Assembly (NCBI RefSeq): GCF_028009165.1
Contig: NC_079243.1
Location: forward strand, 2,852,001-2,916,000
Length of the DNA stretch: 64,000 nucleotides
Source: Akanthomyces muscarius
Lineage: Eukaryota; Ascomycota; Sordariomycetes; Hypocreales; Cordycipitaceae
Direction: 5' to 3'
Below, piece after piece: positions 44,701-53,073 of this stretch; the stretch's first letter is position 1; each line of letters starts with the position of its first letter. Position numbers and translations under genes: made by a program. The notes beneath the pieces are model-generated. The model worked only from the letters and a program-made list of their open reading frames with translations, made no database searches and was not told where the DNA came from.

Positions 44701-46022
44701 TGGAGTTTACCTACACGTCAGTTGCGTGTCTTGTCAGCATCGGAGTCATTGTTTCAGGAGCAACTTATGCCGCCATTGCAGTGCCTGCGCTGCTCGTCTT
44801 CCTTTGGCAGATGCAGAGATTCTATCTTCGCACGTCTCGCCAAATTCGCCACATGGATTTGGAGGCCAAGTCGCCGCTCTACACGCTGTTCCAGGATGTT
44901 GGCGATGGCATTATGCATATTCGTGCGTTCCAGTGGGAGTCTGATATCAAGTGGCAGGGATATGGCCTGCTGGACTACTCGCAGCGTCCCTACTACCACA
45001 TGTACGCCATTCAGCGCTGGCTGGCGCTCGTCATGGACTTGACTGTGGCTGGCATCGCCATGCTCCTGGTTGGCCTCGCCGTCAACATGCCCGGCAAAAC
45101 TACTGGAGGTGCCATAGGTCTGTCTCTGGTGACGCTCATCAACTTGAGCGAGAGCATGTCGTATCTTGTCAAGGATTGGTCGAATCTGGAGACCTCTCTG
45201 GGGGCCATGGCGCGTGTGCGAGAGTTTAACAACACCACGCCGCTTGAGCCCGAGCCTGTCCTCAAGCCCGGCGAGCAGTTGCCGGACAACTGGCCATCGC
45301 TGGGTCGCGTTGACCTCACAGGCGTCACGGCCAAGTACGATCCGCTGGACATGGCTGCTCGCCCTGTACTGAAGAACATGTCGCTCATTGTGCAGCCGCG
45401 CGAGAAGGTTGCCATTATCGGACGCACGGGAAGCGGCAAGTCGTCGCTTCTTCTGGCGCTCCTCAGCTTCCTGGACTACAGCGGCACCATCCGGATCGAT
45501 GGACGCGATGTGCGGAGCATTCCGCCGGACCTGCTCCGCTCCCGGATCGTCACCGTGTCGCAGGACGATGTGGAGCTCGCGGCCTCGGTCCGTGTTAACC
45601 TGAACCCGTACGAGTTGCAAAGCCCGCGCGACCACATCAGCGACGACACGATGATTGACTACCTGACGAGGGTCAAGCTGTGGCCGCTGATTCAGGCGCA
45701 CGGCGGGCTCGACGCGCAGCTGCGGGACCTCGAGTTTTCCAAGGGCCAGAAGCAGCTGCTGTGCATTGCGCGTGCGATGCTCCGCCGCCAGCACACGTCG
45801 GCCAGTCTGGTCCTGGTGGACGAGGCGACGAGCAACGTGGACGAGGAGACGGACGAGGAGATTCAGGCCGAGATTGCGGCGGCGTTTGCGCGCTGCACGG
45901 TGCTGACGGTGACGCATCGGATGAGTGCGGTGCACCATGCCGATGTCATTGTGGAGATGGAGAATGGAAATTTGAATCGGGTCATAACCCGTCGCGCGCC
46001 GCGCGATGATGAGGCGTTTTGA
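41709..46022 (+). CDS. ABC transporter, ABCC (MRP) type
   Basis: One uninterrupted exon of 1437 residues from the ATG at 41709. A set of N-terminal helices (TMD0, residues about 25-180) and a linker precede TMD1. NBD1 has Walker A GPVGAGKS, signature ISGGQKQRVALARA and Walker B VIVLDDVLSALD. TMD2 spans about 870-1150. NBD2 has Walker A GRTGSGKS, a variant signature FSKGQKQLLCIARA and Walker B LVLVDEATSNVDEE. Composite site 1 looks degenerate: Asp replaces the catalytic Glu after Walker B of NBD1, and NBD2 has SKGQ instead of SGGQ. Only one ATP site is then fully competent, as is usual for ABCC proteins. The role is export of conjugates or metabolites across the plasma or vacuolar membrane. 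There is no biosynthetic gene beside it, so its substrate is unknown. Confidence 0.93.
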   Translation: MQTMDVFARAVAGDGDGAFGPTLNGFFDFTLSFEHSILAILPTSVFIVLTPVHVNHLWRRQPCVKPGVLLWLKMLSTLLLLSCQVASLALWAVSSTPRRDLAVASAAVTCVGSICIFFLLYAEHIYSYRPSTLLSVYLTLMILFDIAKTRSYFLRGDLDALAGLSVAVVVIEFVLLLFQEVSKRRLVTTRNSQPRLSGEALSGFWGRALFLWVNSTLKLGFRSILRVEDLKDLGPEFSSERLHADFEPHWQAASPTSNHSLANALLRTLYPEFLRVVIPRLCFLGFTFSQPWLIMSVIDTVVNGNPGSEVSGGLIGATTLIYIGIAISRGYYKHHAYRSATLTRGILVTAILHKALKLSHATLKKSAALTLMTADIETLTFTITTFHDLWASAFELALAIFMLAKIIGGASFFVLIPAILSAMVSSYYTKKLGVARKTWNEKIEKRVGETKDVITQLKAIKMSGLAPFYANHIQALREDEIKTSLPERSVRVGLLSAGALSDAITPVLVVAGALFWTRETEKLTSAQFFTVLSIVAVVVSPMTHLLTYLPFAIGGYAGLTRIQSFLRLEERLDSRQSGNGPAEGSPFDMMMIQAETLRRARETAEKGPSPFAIELVHATINRLENAAIPLLDNINIQFRTGQISMIVGPVGAGKSTLCRAILGEQKLDRGFVLMGGIRVAYCDQSPWLQNMCIRDCVIAHCEYVLPWYRSVLWACALEEDLDQLPDGDKTMVGSGGGLISGGQKQRVALARAIYSRAAVIVLDDVLSALDSDTAQIILFRLLGDNGLLTQTGTTVIMTTNIREHLPLAHTVYALDGRGNVKETVNNSPELIRKEYLVSSQEQTSKEAEPFVPKPAAEPSKDQAHQRQHGDFSLYMYYFRSSGVSLIILWVVSISLAAVIKALPQIYASLWMDQDPQNMNWFYGYAALAAGTAITLAVSLFFYYYKVVPKSSRVLHKQLLQTMMKAKLPFLTKTESGVLVSKFSQDVGFLSQQLPQYFLEFTYTSVACLVSIGVIVSGATYAAIAVPALLVFLWQMQRFYLRTSRQIRHMDLEAKSPLYTLFQDVGDGIMHIRAFQWESDIKWQGYGLLDYSQRPYYHMYAIQRWLALVMDLTVAGIAMLLVGLAVNMPGKTTGGAIGLSLVTLINLSESMSYLVKDWSNLETSLGAMARVREFNNTTPLEPEPVLKPGEQLPDNWPSLGRVDLTGVTAKYDPLDMAARPVLKNMSLIVQPREKVAIIGRTGSGKSSLLLALLSFLDYSGTIRIDGRDVRSIPPDLLRSRIVTVSQDDVELAASVRVNLNPYELQSPRDHISDDTMIDYLTRVKLWPLIQAHGGLDAQLRDLEFSKGQKQLLCIARAMLRRQHTSASLVLVDEATSNVDEETDEEIQAEIAAAFARCTVLTVTHRMSAVHHADVIVEMENGNLNRVITRRAPRDDEAF

Positions 46023-46453
46023 TGTTTTGTCTGGGTGTTTATTATGGGATGGATACATTCATGTACTTTATGGGATGGACACATGTTATTTATGGGTTGG
46101 TATATTCATGTATTTATGGGTTAGGCACATGAGCGTTTGCTATTTTGATACCAATTTGAGTTGGAATTGCAATGTCAATGTTGACGTATTCTGCAAGTCA
46201 ATTCGCCAATTTGTTTGCTCGTAAATGTCACAAAACCATATTTGCAGCAATGGCAGCCAAGATTGCATGTCGGCGAGACATCACATCATGTTTGAAGGGC
46301 TCTGTTGTAGCTCGAAGCAGCATCATTGCGTAATACATTATAGTAATACAGACAAGAGATTCACGTTGATGTACACAGCGGCCGCAAAACCACCCATTCT
46401 CGGCAATCCTAGCCTCCTCGCCCCTTGTTTCCCCCGCACTTCCCTCTGCCCTC
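46023..46453. other. Convergent 3' spacer with short repeats
   Basis: 46045-46130 holds imperfect repeats of TTTATGGG(A/T)TGG...ACAT directly after the transporter stop. No gene. Confidence 0.55.
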
Positions 46454-46978
46454 TCACTTCAGGCCAGCCTCCTTGCGCATGGCCTCCCTCCTCGCCTCCG
46501 CCTCCCTCGCCAGTTCCCGCGTCGACCTGGCCTCTTGGCGCTTTCTATTCTCCTCTTCCTCCTGAATGACCGTCCAGACTGTCATCACCCTTGTTAGCCT
46601 TCTCCTCCCACCACCGCCATCACCACCCACCCGCGGGGGGCACAACAGGGAACAAGAACATACTCGGCTTGTCCGACTTGGAGTACTCCTTGAGCTTCGT
46701 CACAAAGTCGTTGAACTCGGCCTCGCGCTCCGCTCGCCCCTCGATGCTCTTCTTGAGCAGATCCGGGTTGTACCGCGAGCGCAGCTCCTCCTCGGTCGGC
46801 ACGACCCAGTACGTCAGCGCCGGGCCGCCGACGCTCACGCCGACGCCTCTGTCCTCTCTCCGTCAGCCTCTTTCCCCCCCTCTTCTCACCTCCCCTTTGA
46901 GGGATACGCTGGACTTGGAGCGCAGACTCACGCGATTATGACCTTGGCCCAGAGACCCCAGTTTGTCGGCTTGGCCAT
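46454..46978 (-). CDS. CBP4: Cbp4, cytochrome bc1 assembly factor
   Basis: Three exons, 46978..46932, 46848..46664 and 46578..46454, with introns of 83 and 85 bp; 118 residues, standard for the family. The start [16 protein letters not shown] runs across intron 1 into [15 protein letters not shown], a single membrane segment. The conserved block [17 protein letters not shown] and then [19 protein letters not shown], which spans intron 2, identify Cbp4. The tail is a charged helix rich in Arg/Glu/Ala. Cbp4 lies in the mitochondrial inner membrane and binds newly made cytochrome b with Cbp3-Cbp6 during complex III assembly. The exon joins are fixed by the family sequence. Confidence 0.94.
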
Positions 46979-47419
46979 GGCTGCTCGTGTCCCTCGTTGT
47001 CGCTGCGGATTCGCTAGTCGTGAGCCGGTTAATAGTCGCGCGTCGTGGAATCGTCGAAAATGTGGCAGGGAATGCACGAAAAGGACGCAAGTCGCTCGTA
47101 GATCCGCAGTTGTCGCTTCGTCTGCCGTGACGTGATGGCTGCGTTCATGGTAGAACCCACGTTTCTGCCGATTGTCGCCGCGCCAAGTACGGAAGGCGGT
47201 CTGTCGCAACGCTACAACCATCCTTCCACACCATGCATTTAATCATCGTATCTCGTGCGCGCAATCAATGCGATAAAATTACATGAATCCCCCGCTCATA
47301 AACTAATAATTATACATCAGTTGAAAGCAACCCGCTTCCTATGCAGCCGCCCTCCCATGTATCCGTCCATAGCCATGCAGTCACTGCTCCCGGCTCGGTC
47401 CCAACAGCATCATCATCCA
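46979..47419. other. Intergenic, no gene seen
   Basis: Promoter of CBP4 and 3' side of SKT5. Nothing coding was recognised. Confidence 0.5.
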
Positions 47420-50115
47420 TTACATTATCGTGCAGTCTCCTTCCTGCTTCTCAATCCGGCTTCGTGAAATGCGTTCTCTAGGTCGCGGTGGTCCTGTTTT
47501 GCCTACCCTCTTCAATTCTTCGAGTCTCTCTCTCGCCTTAGGAAAGTCCTGAGCTACAGTTTGTTAGTCTCCGGCGTCAAATAGGCCTCCGTCTAACATG
47601 CAGTGTACGTACCCGCAGCTCGCCAATACCATCTCTTAGCGTCTTCCAGGTTTGCCGCGATGCCAATGCCCACCTCGGTAAAGTATCCCATAGCAAATTC
47701 TGCCTTGGCCATACCCGCTGTGGCCGCCTTGCGCGCCCACAGATAGGCCTCGGTATCGCTCTGGTTTATGACTCCGTCGCTTCCTGTGAGATACCATCCG
47801 CTCAGCGCAAGCTCAGACTGATGCTCCTCTTGCATGGCAGCTCGTGAGTACCACACAATTGACAGTCGGGGATCGACAGGGCACCCAAGTAGTCCGTATT
47901 CGTACGCACATGCCAGACGAAATTGCGAAAACTTGTATCCAAGTCCAGCTGCCTGCTTGAACAGGCTGAACGCATACCCCTCGTCCCGCACAATGTGGTC
48001 GTTTGGTTGCGCTGATTCGTACAGCAACCCGAGCTCGTGAAGCGCATGCGGATTGTCTTCGTCTGCCCTCTCAGCGGCGCGCTTCAGCCATGAGACGGCC
48101 TCTCGGGGGTTCCTGTCTTGCCCAAGGAGCCCCTTGAGCAGCACCATGCCCACCTTGTACATGGCTGGCGGATAGCCCAGCTTCGCCGCCCGTTGGTACC
48201 ATTGCATCGCCTTGAGCGCATCCCGTCGTGTGCCGCCCCCTTCTTCGTGGCCAATCTCGCAGCAGACTGCCACGCGATAAGCAGCCGCAGCATGCCCAAG
48301 CTTAGCCGCCGACTGATACAGCGTGAATGCCTCCTTTGTGTCGGGCTCGCCACTAAAAAGACCTTTGCCAAGACCGTCCGCCAGTGTAAACATTGCTTCT
48401 ACATTCTGATTGCTGGCCAGCTTCTTCAGAATCTTGTGCGCATCCATCAAATACCTATCTTTGGCTTTGGCGCGCGCGCGAGGATCCGCAGCCTGCGGGA
48501 TGAGAGTCTCGGCAGCCTCAATCAAGCGATTAGCTAGTTTCAATGCAGATTGATGATCTGCGGGGTTGGACCTGATGACAACTCTGAGCTGCTCCAGCTC
48601 CTGCGTCGTTACAGGATTTTCGGGCTCCCTGTCTTGCGCCATGTCCACAGATGCAGAGCTCGGGATAGGTGGTGGAGCATATTGCCGCTGTTGCTGAGGC
48701 ATCTGCGGCTGGGCAAATTGTTGCTGCGGAGGTGGTCGAGACACACCTCCGTAATTGCGCACAGGAGGCGGCTTGCCACTGGGGTTGACGAGTGAATTGG
48801 GCATCTGTCCGGGCCGAACTGGAGGCGGGTGCGATGGCAGACCGTCGGGATTCGCATTCTGTGGCATCGGTGGCATTGGTGGCGCGCCAGCAACGGGTCT
48901 CGAGTCTGGCGGATACGAGCGGCCAGGCGCTGGTGGCGCACTGGGTCCTCTCGGAGGAGCCTCGTCGTAGGTAATCGCCTGGCCATATCCGTGATGGTAA
49001 CCTTGATCGTAACTCTGATCATAACCCTGATCGTATTTCTGATCATAACTTTGATCATGACCCTGGCCGTATCCCTGGTCGTATCCTTGGCCGTAGACCT
49101 GGTCATGTCTTTGCTCATGTCTTTGGTCGTAGCCCTGAGCATTTCTTTGGCCATGGCCTTGGCCGCCGCTTTGATCATATCCATTGTGAGAAGGCATGGG
49201 TGGCATTGACGGGATATCGCCAGCCATTTCAAAGACAGCCGACTGTGGCTCGCGCATCTCTGCCATGGACTTGGCGTGGCTCAATTGTGGCGTATGGTGC
49301 GGCCCTCGATGCGGCTGCTCCTGTTGTGGCGCTCTGGGCTGATCATATGAGCCCCTAGCAACATTCTGGCCAGCTGCACCCATATACTGCACATTGGCAT
49401 TTTGATTCGGGTCACTGTGTCGCGGATTGTAGTAGTCGTCAACTACGTCTGCCTCGTAGCCCCCTCCATACGGTGCATTGGACGGCAGAGCCTGCTGCTG
49501 CTGCGGATATGTGCGTTGCGGTGTCGGTCTCGTTCCCGTCGTCGTTGCTGGTCGTTGCGGTATGGCCCGGCCTGCGGGTCCATTGTAGGGCAACGTTTCG
49601 GCTCGTTGGTGAGATGCCTGGATATCTCGGCCTTGGTCCCGGAATGGCAGTGTCATGCTGCGGCCTGGGGGCCCAAACTCGGTCGCGTGGGGGGCTTGCC
49701 GAGGATTTGGTGGTTCGCCATACTGATTATAGCCATGATCTTGTTGTCGAGGATCTTGTCGAGGATCTTGTCGAGGATCTTGCCGAGGATCTTGCCGAGG
49801 ATTTGGAGCGTTGCTATAGCTTCCATAGCCACGATCTTGCGGTCGAGGATTCGGCGCAGGATTATAGTCTCCCTGGGCGGGACCTTGCTGTCGGCGGTCG
49901 GAATACTGTCGAAATTGCTCCCTTGGTGGGGGTTGTCTGGCGTTCATCGGTTGAGCATACCCTTGCCCATTGGGTGGATATCCTCGAGACTGCCCTCTAG
50001 GCGGAAGCTGCCCTCTAGGCGGTGGAGGTCTGGCTCGATTCGCCGGTGGCCCGTAGTTGCCTTGATATCCCTGATTCTCGGAGCTGTGTCTGCCATTCTG
50101 GCTGTTTATGTCCAT
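47420..50115 (-). CDS. SKT5: Chitin synthase activator Skt5/Chs4 (Sel1 repeats, CaaX tail)
   Basis: Two exons, 50115..47613 and 47553..47420, with a 59 bp intron (GTACGT donor, CTGTAG acceptor); 878 residues. The first 490 residues are low-complexity, rich in Pro/Gln/Gly/Tyr, with DPRQ and GYDQ tandem repeats. Residues about 510-840 hold seven or so Sel1-like repeats (for example AFTLYQSAAKLGHAAAAYRV and DALKAMQWYQRAAKLGYPPA). The second exon adds a basic stretch and ends DCTIM, a farnesylation-type CaaX box. Yeast Skt5/Chs4 has the same plan and also ends in a CaaX motif; it targets and activates chitin synthase III at the plasma membrane and bud neck or septum. The short last exon is essential to the identification because it carries the prenylation site. 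Confidence 0.93.
48985..49150. repeat. Degenerate 12-base tandem repeats within SKT5
   Basis: Encodes GYDQ/SYDQ/GYGQ-type tetrapeptides in the disordered N-terminal half. Units are diverged at the DNA level. Confidence 0.75.
49748..49806. repeat. 12-base tandem repeat within SKT5
   Basis: Five near-identical copies of CGAGGATCTTGT (plus strand) encode (DPRQ)n on the minus strand. A likely site of copy-number variation between strains. Confidence 0.9.
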
Positions 50116-51468
50116 CGCAGCTTTGTCTTGTTGTGGAGCTCAGCTGTAATACACTCGGGTTTGGCGCGCAAACATAATATGGTGAGAATGTTGTAAAATT
50201 GCACAAAAGTCTGCGGCAAGTTCCGAGGCCCGGGGAGTGAGGCGATCACGAGTCCGGGCTCAAAGCAGCAGCACAAGTGCCAAGGAATGGTGTTGTGATG
50301 TTGCGGGAGGACGAGCTCAGGCGAGACGGGTGCTGCAATTATGTGCCGGCCAGACGCTGGAACGTCTTAGTCAGCTGTCGGGAATGCTGGCCGTTGTGGA
50401 TTTTTGCCCGCTCACAATCGGCTGCTGCGTGGTGCGAAATTGGGAAAAAGACATATTGTAGCTATTTTGATAGCCTTGTCAATCTTGACATATATTTGTT
50501 ACGGCGCGACTTGTAGTCTTTAACCTGCAGGTTGCGACGCCGTGTGTGTAGAGACTTGATGCTGTGTCAGCGGTGGGGGCGCGACAAGTTGTTACCTGTT
50601 GCGAGTCGCCGAAACCCGCGCCGAGTCCCTCTTCAACTAATACAACGTTTCTCGTTCTGTTCAATCGGACGTCGGTATAACTCGAATTTCTTTTTCTGTT
50701 CTCCTTTTCCGTTCCAAGAGATACCCCGTTACAGAGCCTGCCATCCCTGGCGCAAACTGTACCTCGATACCACACCTCAGCTCGCTGCCCAACATCGGCT
50801 GCATGCATCCGAGCGAGTCCCTGTTGTATTGCTTGTATCAAGTTTGCCTGCCAGCGTTAGAGCCATTACTGCCGGCTGCCCCGCGCCAGTTTCTGATACA
50901 CCCGCAGCCCGGTGCGGTGCCCGTCCGAGCCCTGTGCTAGAGCAGGGGTTCGCTCCGAAGTATGAAAAATAACCTTTGTGCCCCTTTCATAGGACCTTTT
51001 GAATCCTGCAAATGATCAATTGCGAAGCCCTACATCTGCAGGCAAGAAGTGCCATTACTGGGCGCTCTGTCCTTAATCACAACAATGACTTGGTGTTGTG
51101 GCCACGGGCGTCCGCCACAGCCAACCAGCCACGAATATCGACCTATGCAATGCAAATCAACCTAGAGTCACTGACTTCTTTAAGAGTTACGATTGGCCAC
51201 TCGAAGGCGCATCTTTTGATACCCATACTACCTATACCTAACGCACAACCCTCGTGGGAGCAAGAGCTAAGATTGGAGCTGCGGAGTACCTATACCACGC
51301 GCGGCACAAAGCCTATTTTAGCGTCACAGCGGCAAGTCAAGCTGCCTACCTTATACCTGTCATCACCTGCGCACACGTACGCTCTAATACTTAGCCTGAA
51401 TCCCATAGCACCGTGTTTATAGCTCTTCGAGCTATGTCTTGTCCATAGAGCCTGTCCTACCTAAGGAG
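50116..51468. other. Intergenic; SKT5 promoter and AT-leaning sequence
   Basis: No gene was recognised. TA-rich short words increase after about 51200 (repeated CCTATACCT-like strings), leading into the tandem repeat. Confidence 0.45.
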
Positions 51469-51620
51469 TAATAGCACAGCAGAGAGAGCACTCCCCAAAA
51501 ATTAATAGCACGGTTTTTTAATAGCACAGTAGGAAGGGCACCCTCTAAAATTAATAGCACAGTTATTTAATAGCATAGTAGAGAGGGCACTCCGTAAAAT
51601 TAATAGCACGGTTTTTAATA
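51469..51620. repeat. About 49-base tandem repeat, three units
   Basis: Units start at about 51469, 51519 and 51568, with a truncated fourth at 51616. Each begins TAATAGCAYAG, has a purine-rich GARAGRGCACYCY centre, and contains a second AATTAATAGCAC word, so the unit is itself a diverged duplication. The AT-rich composition differs from the neighbouring genes. Confidence 0.85.
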
Positions 51621-51783
51621 GCCACAGGAAGAAGAGTAACTTTATAAAATGCTTGTTTTTCTACAATCTTCTTTAACTGCTCCTATATACCTACCTTCTT
51701 TCACACTTTAAGATCAACTGTACTGGGCTGGGGAACTAACGCCATGTCCATCTATGTAGGGTCACTGATGTAGAGACCTGTCA

Positions 51784-52197
51784 ATGAAGAGCCATCGGAT
51801 CTCTTCCGCGATGCCGTTAGCAGCAACCGCTGCTACTGAACCTAAAAACTCGGATCCCCAGCCAACATTGCACGTCGATGCTCGCACACTCAAAGTGTTC
51901 GGGACCTTATTCTTCGATCCCGATGTGACGTCGACTCCTGGTTCGGTTCCCTGGGATGGCCTCCTCCACGCCATGGTGCCCACAGGATGTCAAGCAGAGA
52001 AGCTCTACGGCTCTGTCTGGCAGTTTTCGCCCTCAAACCTGGATGTGAAGAGAGGAATTCACTTCCACGAGCCTCGCCCCCAAGGGCAAGACCCCTTTCG
52101 TGGTAGCCAGGCGGCATGGGAGACGGTGAACGATAGCCCGTGGCTAGCTTGGGGGCATATTTGTGTTGATGGAGAAGTGACGCATATGCTCTTCTAG
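51784..52197 (+). pseudogene. Decayed fragment of a multicopy fungal protein of unknown function
   Basis: The open frame encodes VDARTLKVFGTLFFDPDVTS, then VPWDGLLHAMVPTGCQAEKL, YGSVWQFSPSNLDVKRGIHF and HEPRP. This resembles a C-terminal block I recall from many predicted fungal proteins of unknown function, which usually ends in a basic ARR-GRR stretch. Here that end is in another frame: after about 52080 a one-base shift is needed to read TPFVVARRHGRR, followed by TGA and, a few codons later, TAG. So the 3' end carries at least one frameshift and two stops. The 5' part of the usual longer protein is absent. It lies next to an AT-rich tandem repeat, consistent with a degraded repeat-associated copy. 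The family recollection is from memory and was not searched. Confidence 0.6.
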
Positions 52198-52198
52198 G

Positions 52199-53073
52199 AT
52201 GGTACAATTGCGTCTAGAGAACTGTTGAATCCGTGCAATGTGCATGTCAATTTGCCATCCAGACCCCTTTCGTCCTCAATATTCGCTAGAACTTTCGACG
52301 ATACTACATGAGAAGCAGGTGACTGACGTTGCCCTGTTTAGACGAAGCTGGCGTGGCTCTAGGCCTTTTCCCTTCTCGTCCAAAAAAATGTCGCCGTCTG
52401 AACAGTCTGTAACACAAGCCACCATTAGCACATAATGCCATCGAACACGGCAACTCAAACGCGGGTCGGCATGCGCGGGGACGCATTGTGATGCGCACTC
52501 ACTCTTGCAAGTTGCAACACATCCTGCCTGGACAGGGCAGCGCACCGCTGGAGCGCGCCTACATTCCAGCAGCCCCCACCGTCGCAAGTCTGCCAACAGT
52601 AAACGCGACATCAGCCCAGTAACAGGTCTCAGCAGACAGAGGCCCGATTTTTCCGCAATTCATTCCGAATCGGTATCGGATAGATTTGATGCTTGGCTTG
52701 TCTCAAATATAGCCGCAACGGAGACTTTCGCTGTCGCGTGACGTAGTGTTGCAGCAAACGTCAGATACTAACCCTGCATGTATCATGTAAAGGGACGAAA
52801 AGGAAACCCGTGTAGAAAAAAGAGACAATACGATGCTTGGCTTTAGAGTGTCTAGGGCAATGGCGCTCTCGCTGGCTTTGGGCGGATGTGTGGTCGAGCT
52901 GATAGATTACTCGAAGATTTTGCGGCTGCCACCTTCCTACTCCAATACATACACCATCACGTCAGCTGCACGAATCCTATCACGCAGATATGATCAACAT
53001 GGTTTTATTAAACGATCAAAAATGAAACAAAAACTCCAACATATGATGGCATTTTATGCCGAGTGTTTGCCCT
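52199..53073. other. Intergenic, no gene seen
   Basis: Between the relic and the 3' end of the zinc-knuckle gene. Nothing recognised. Confidence 0.45.
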
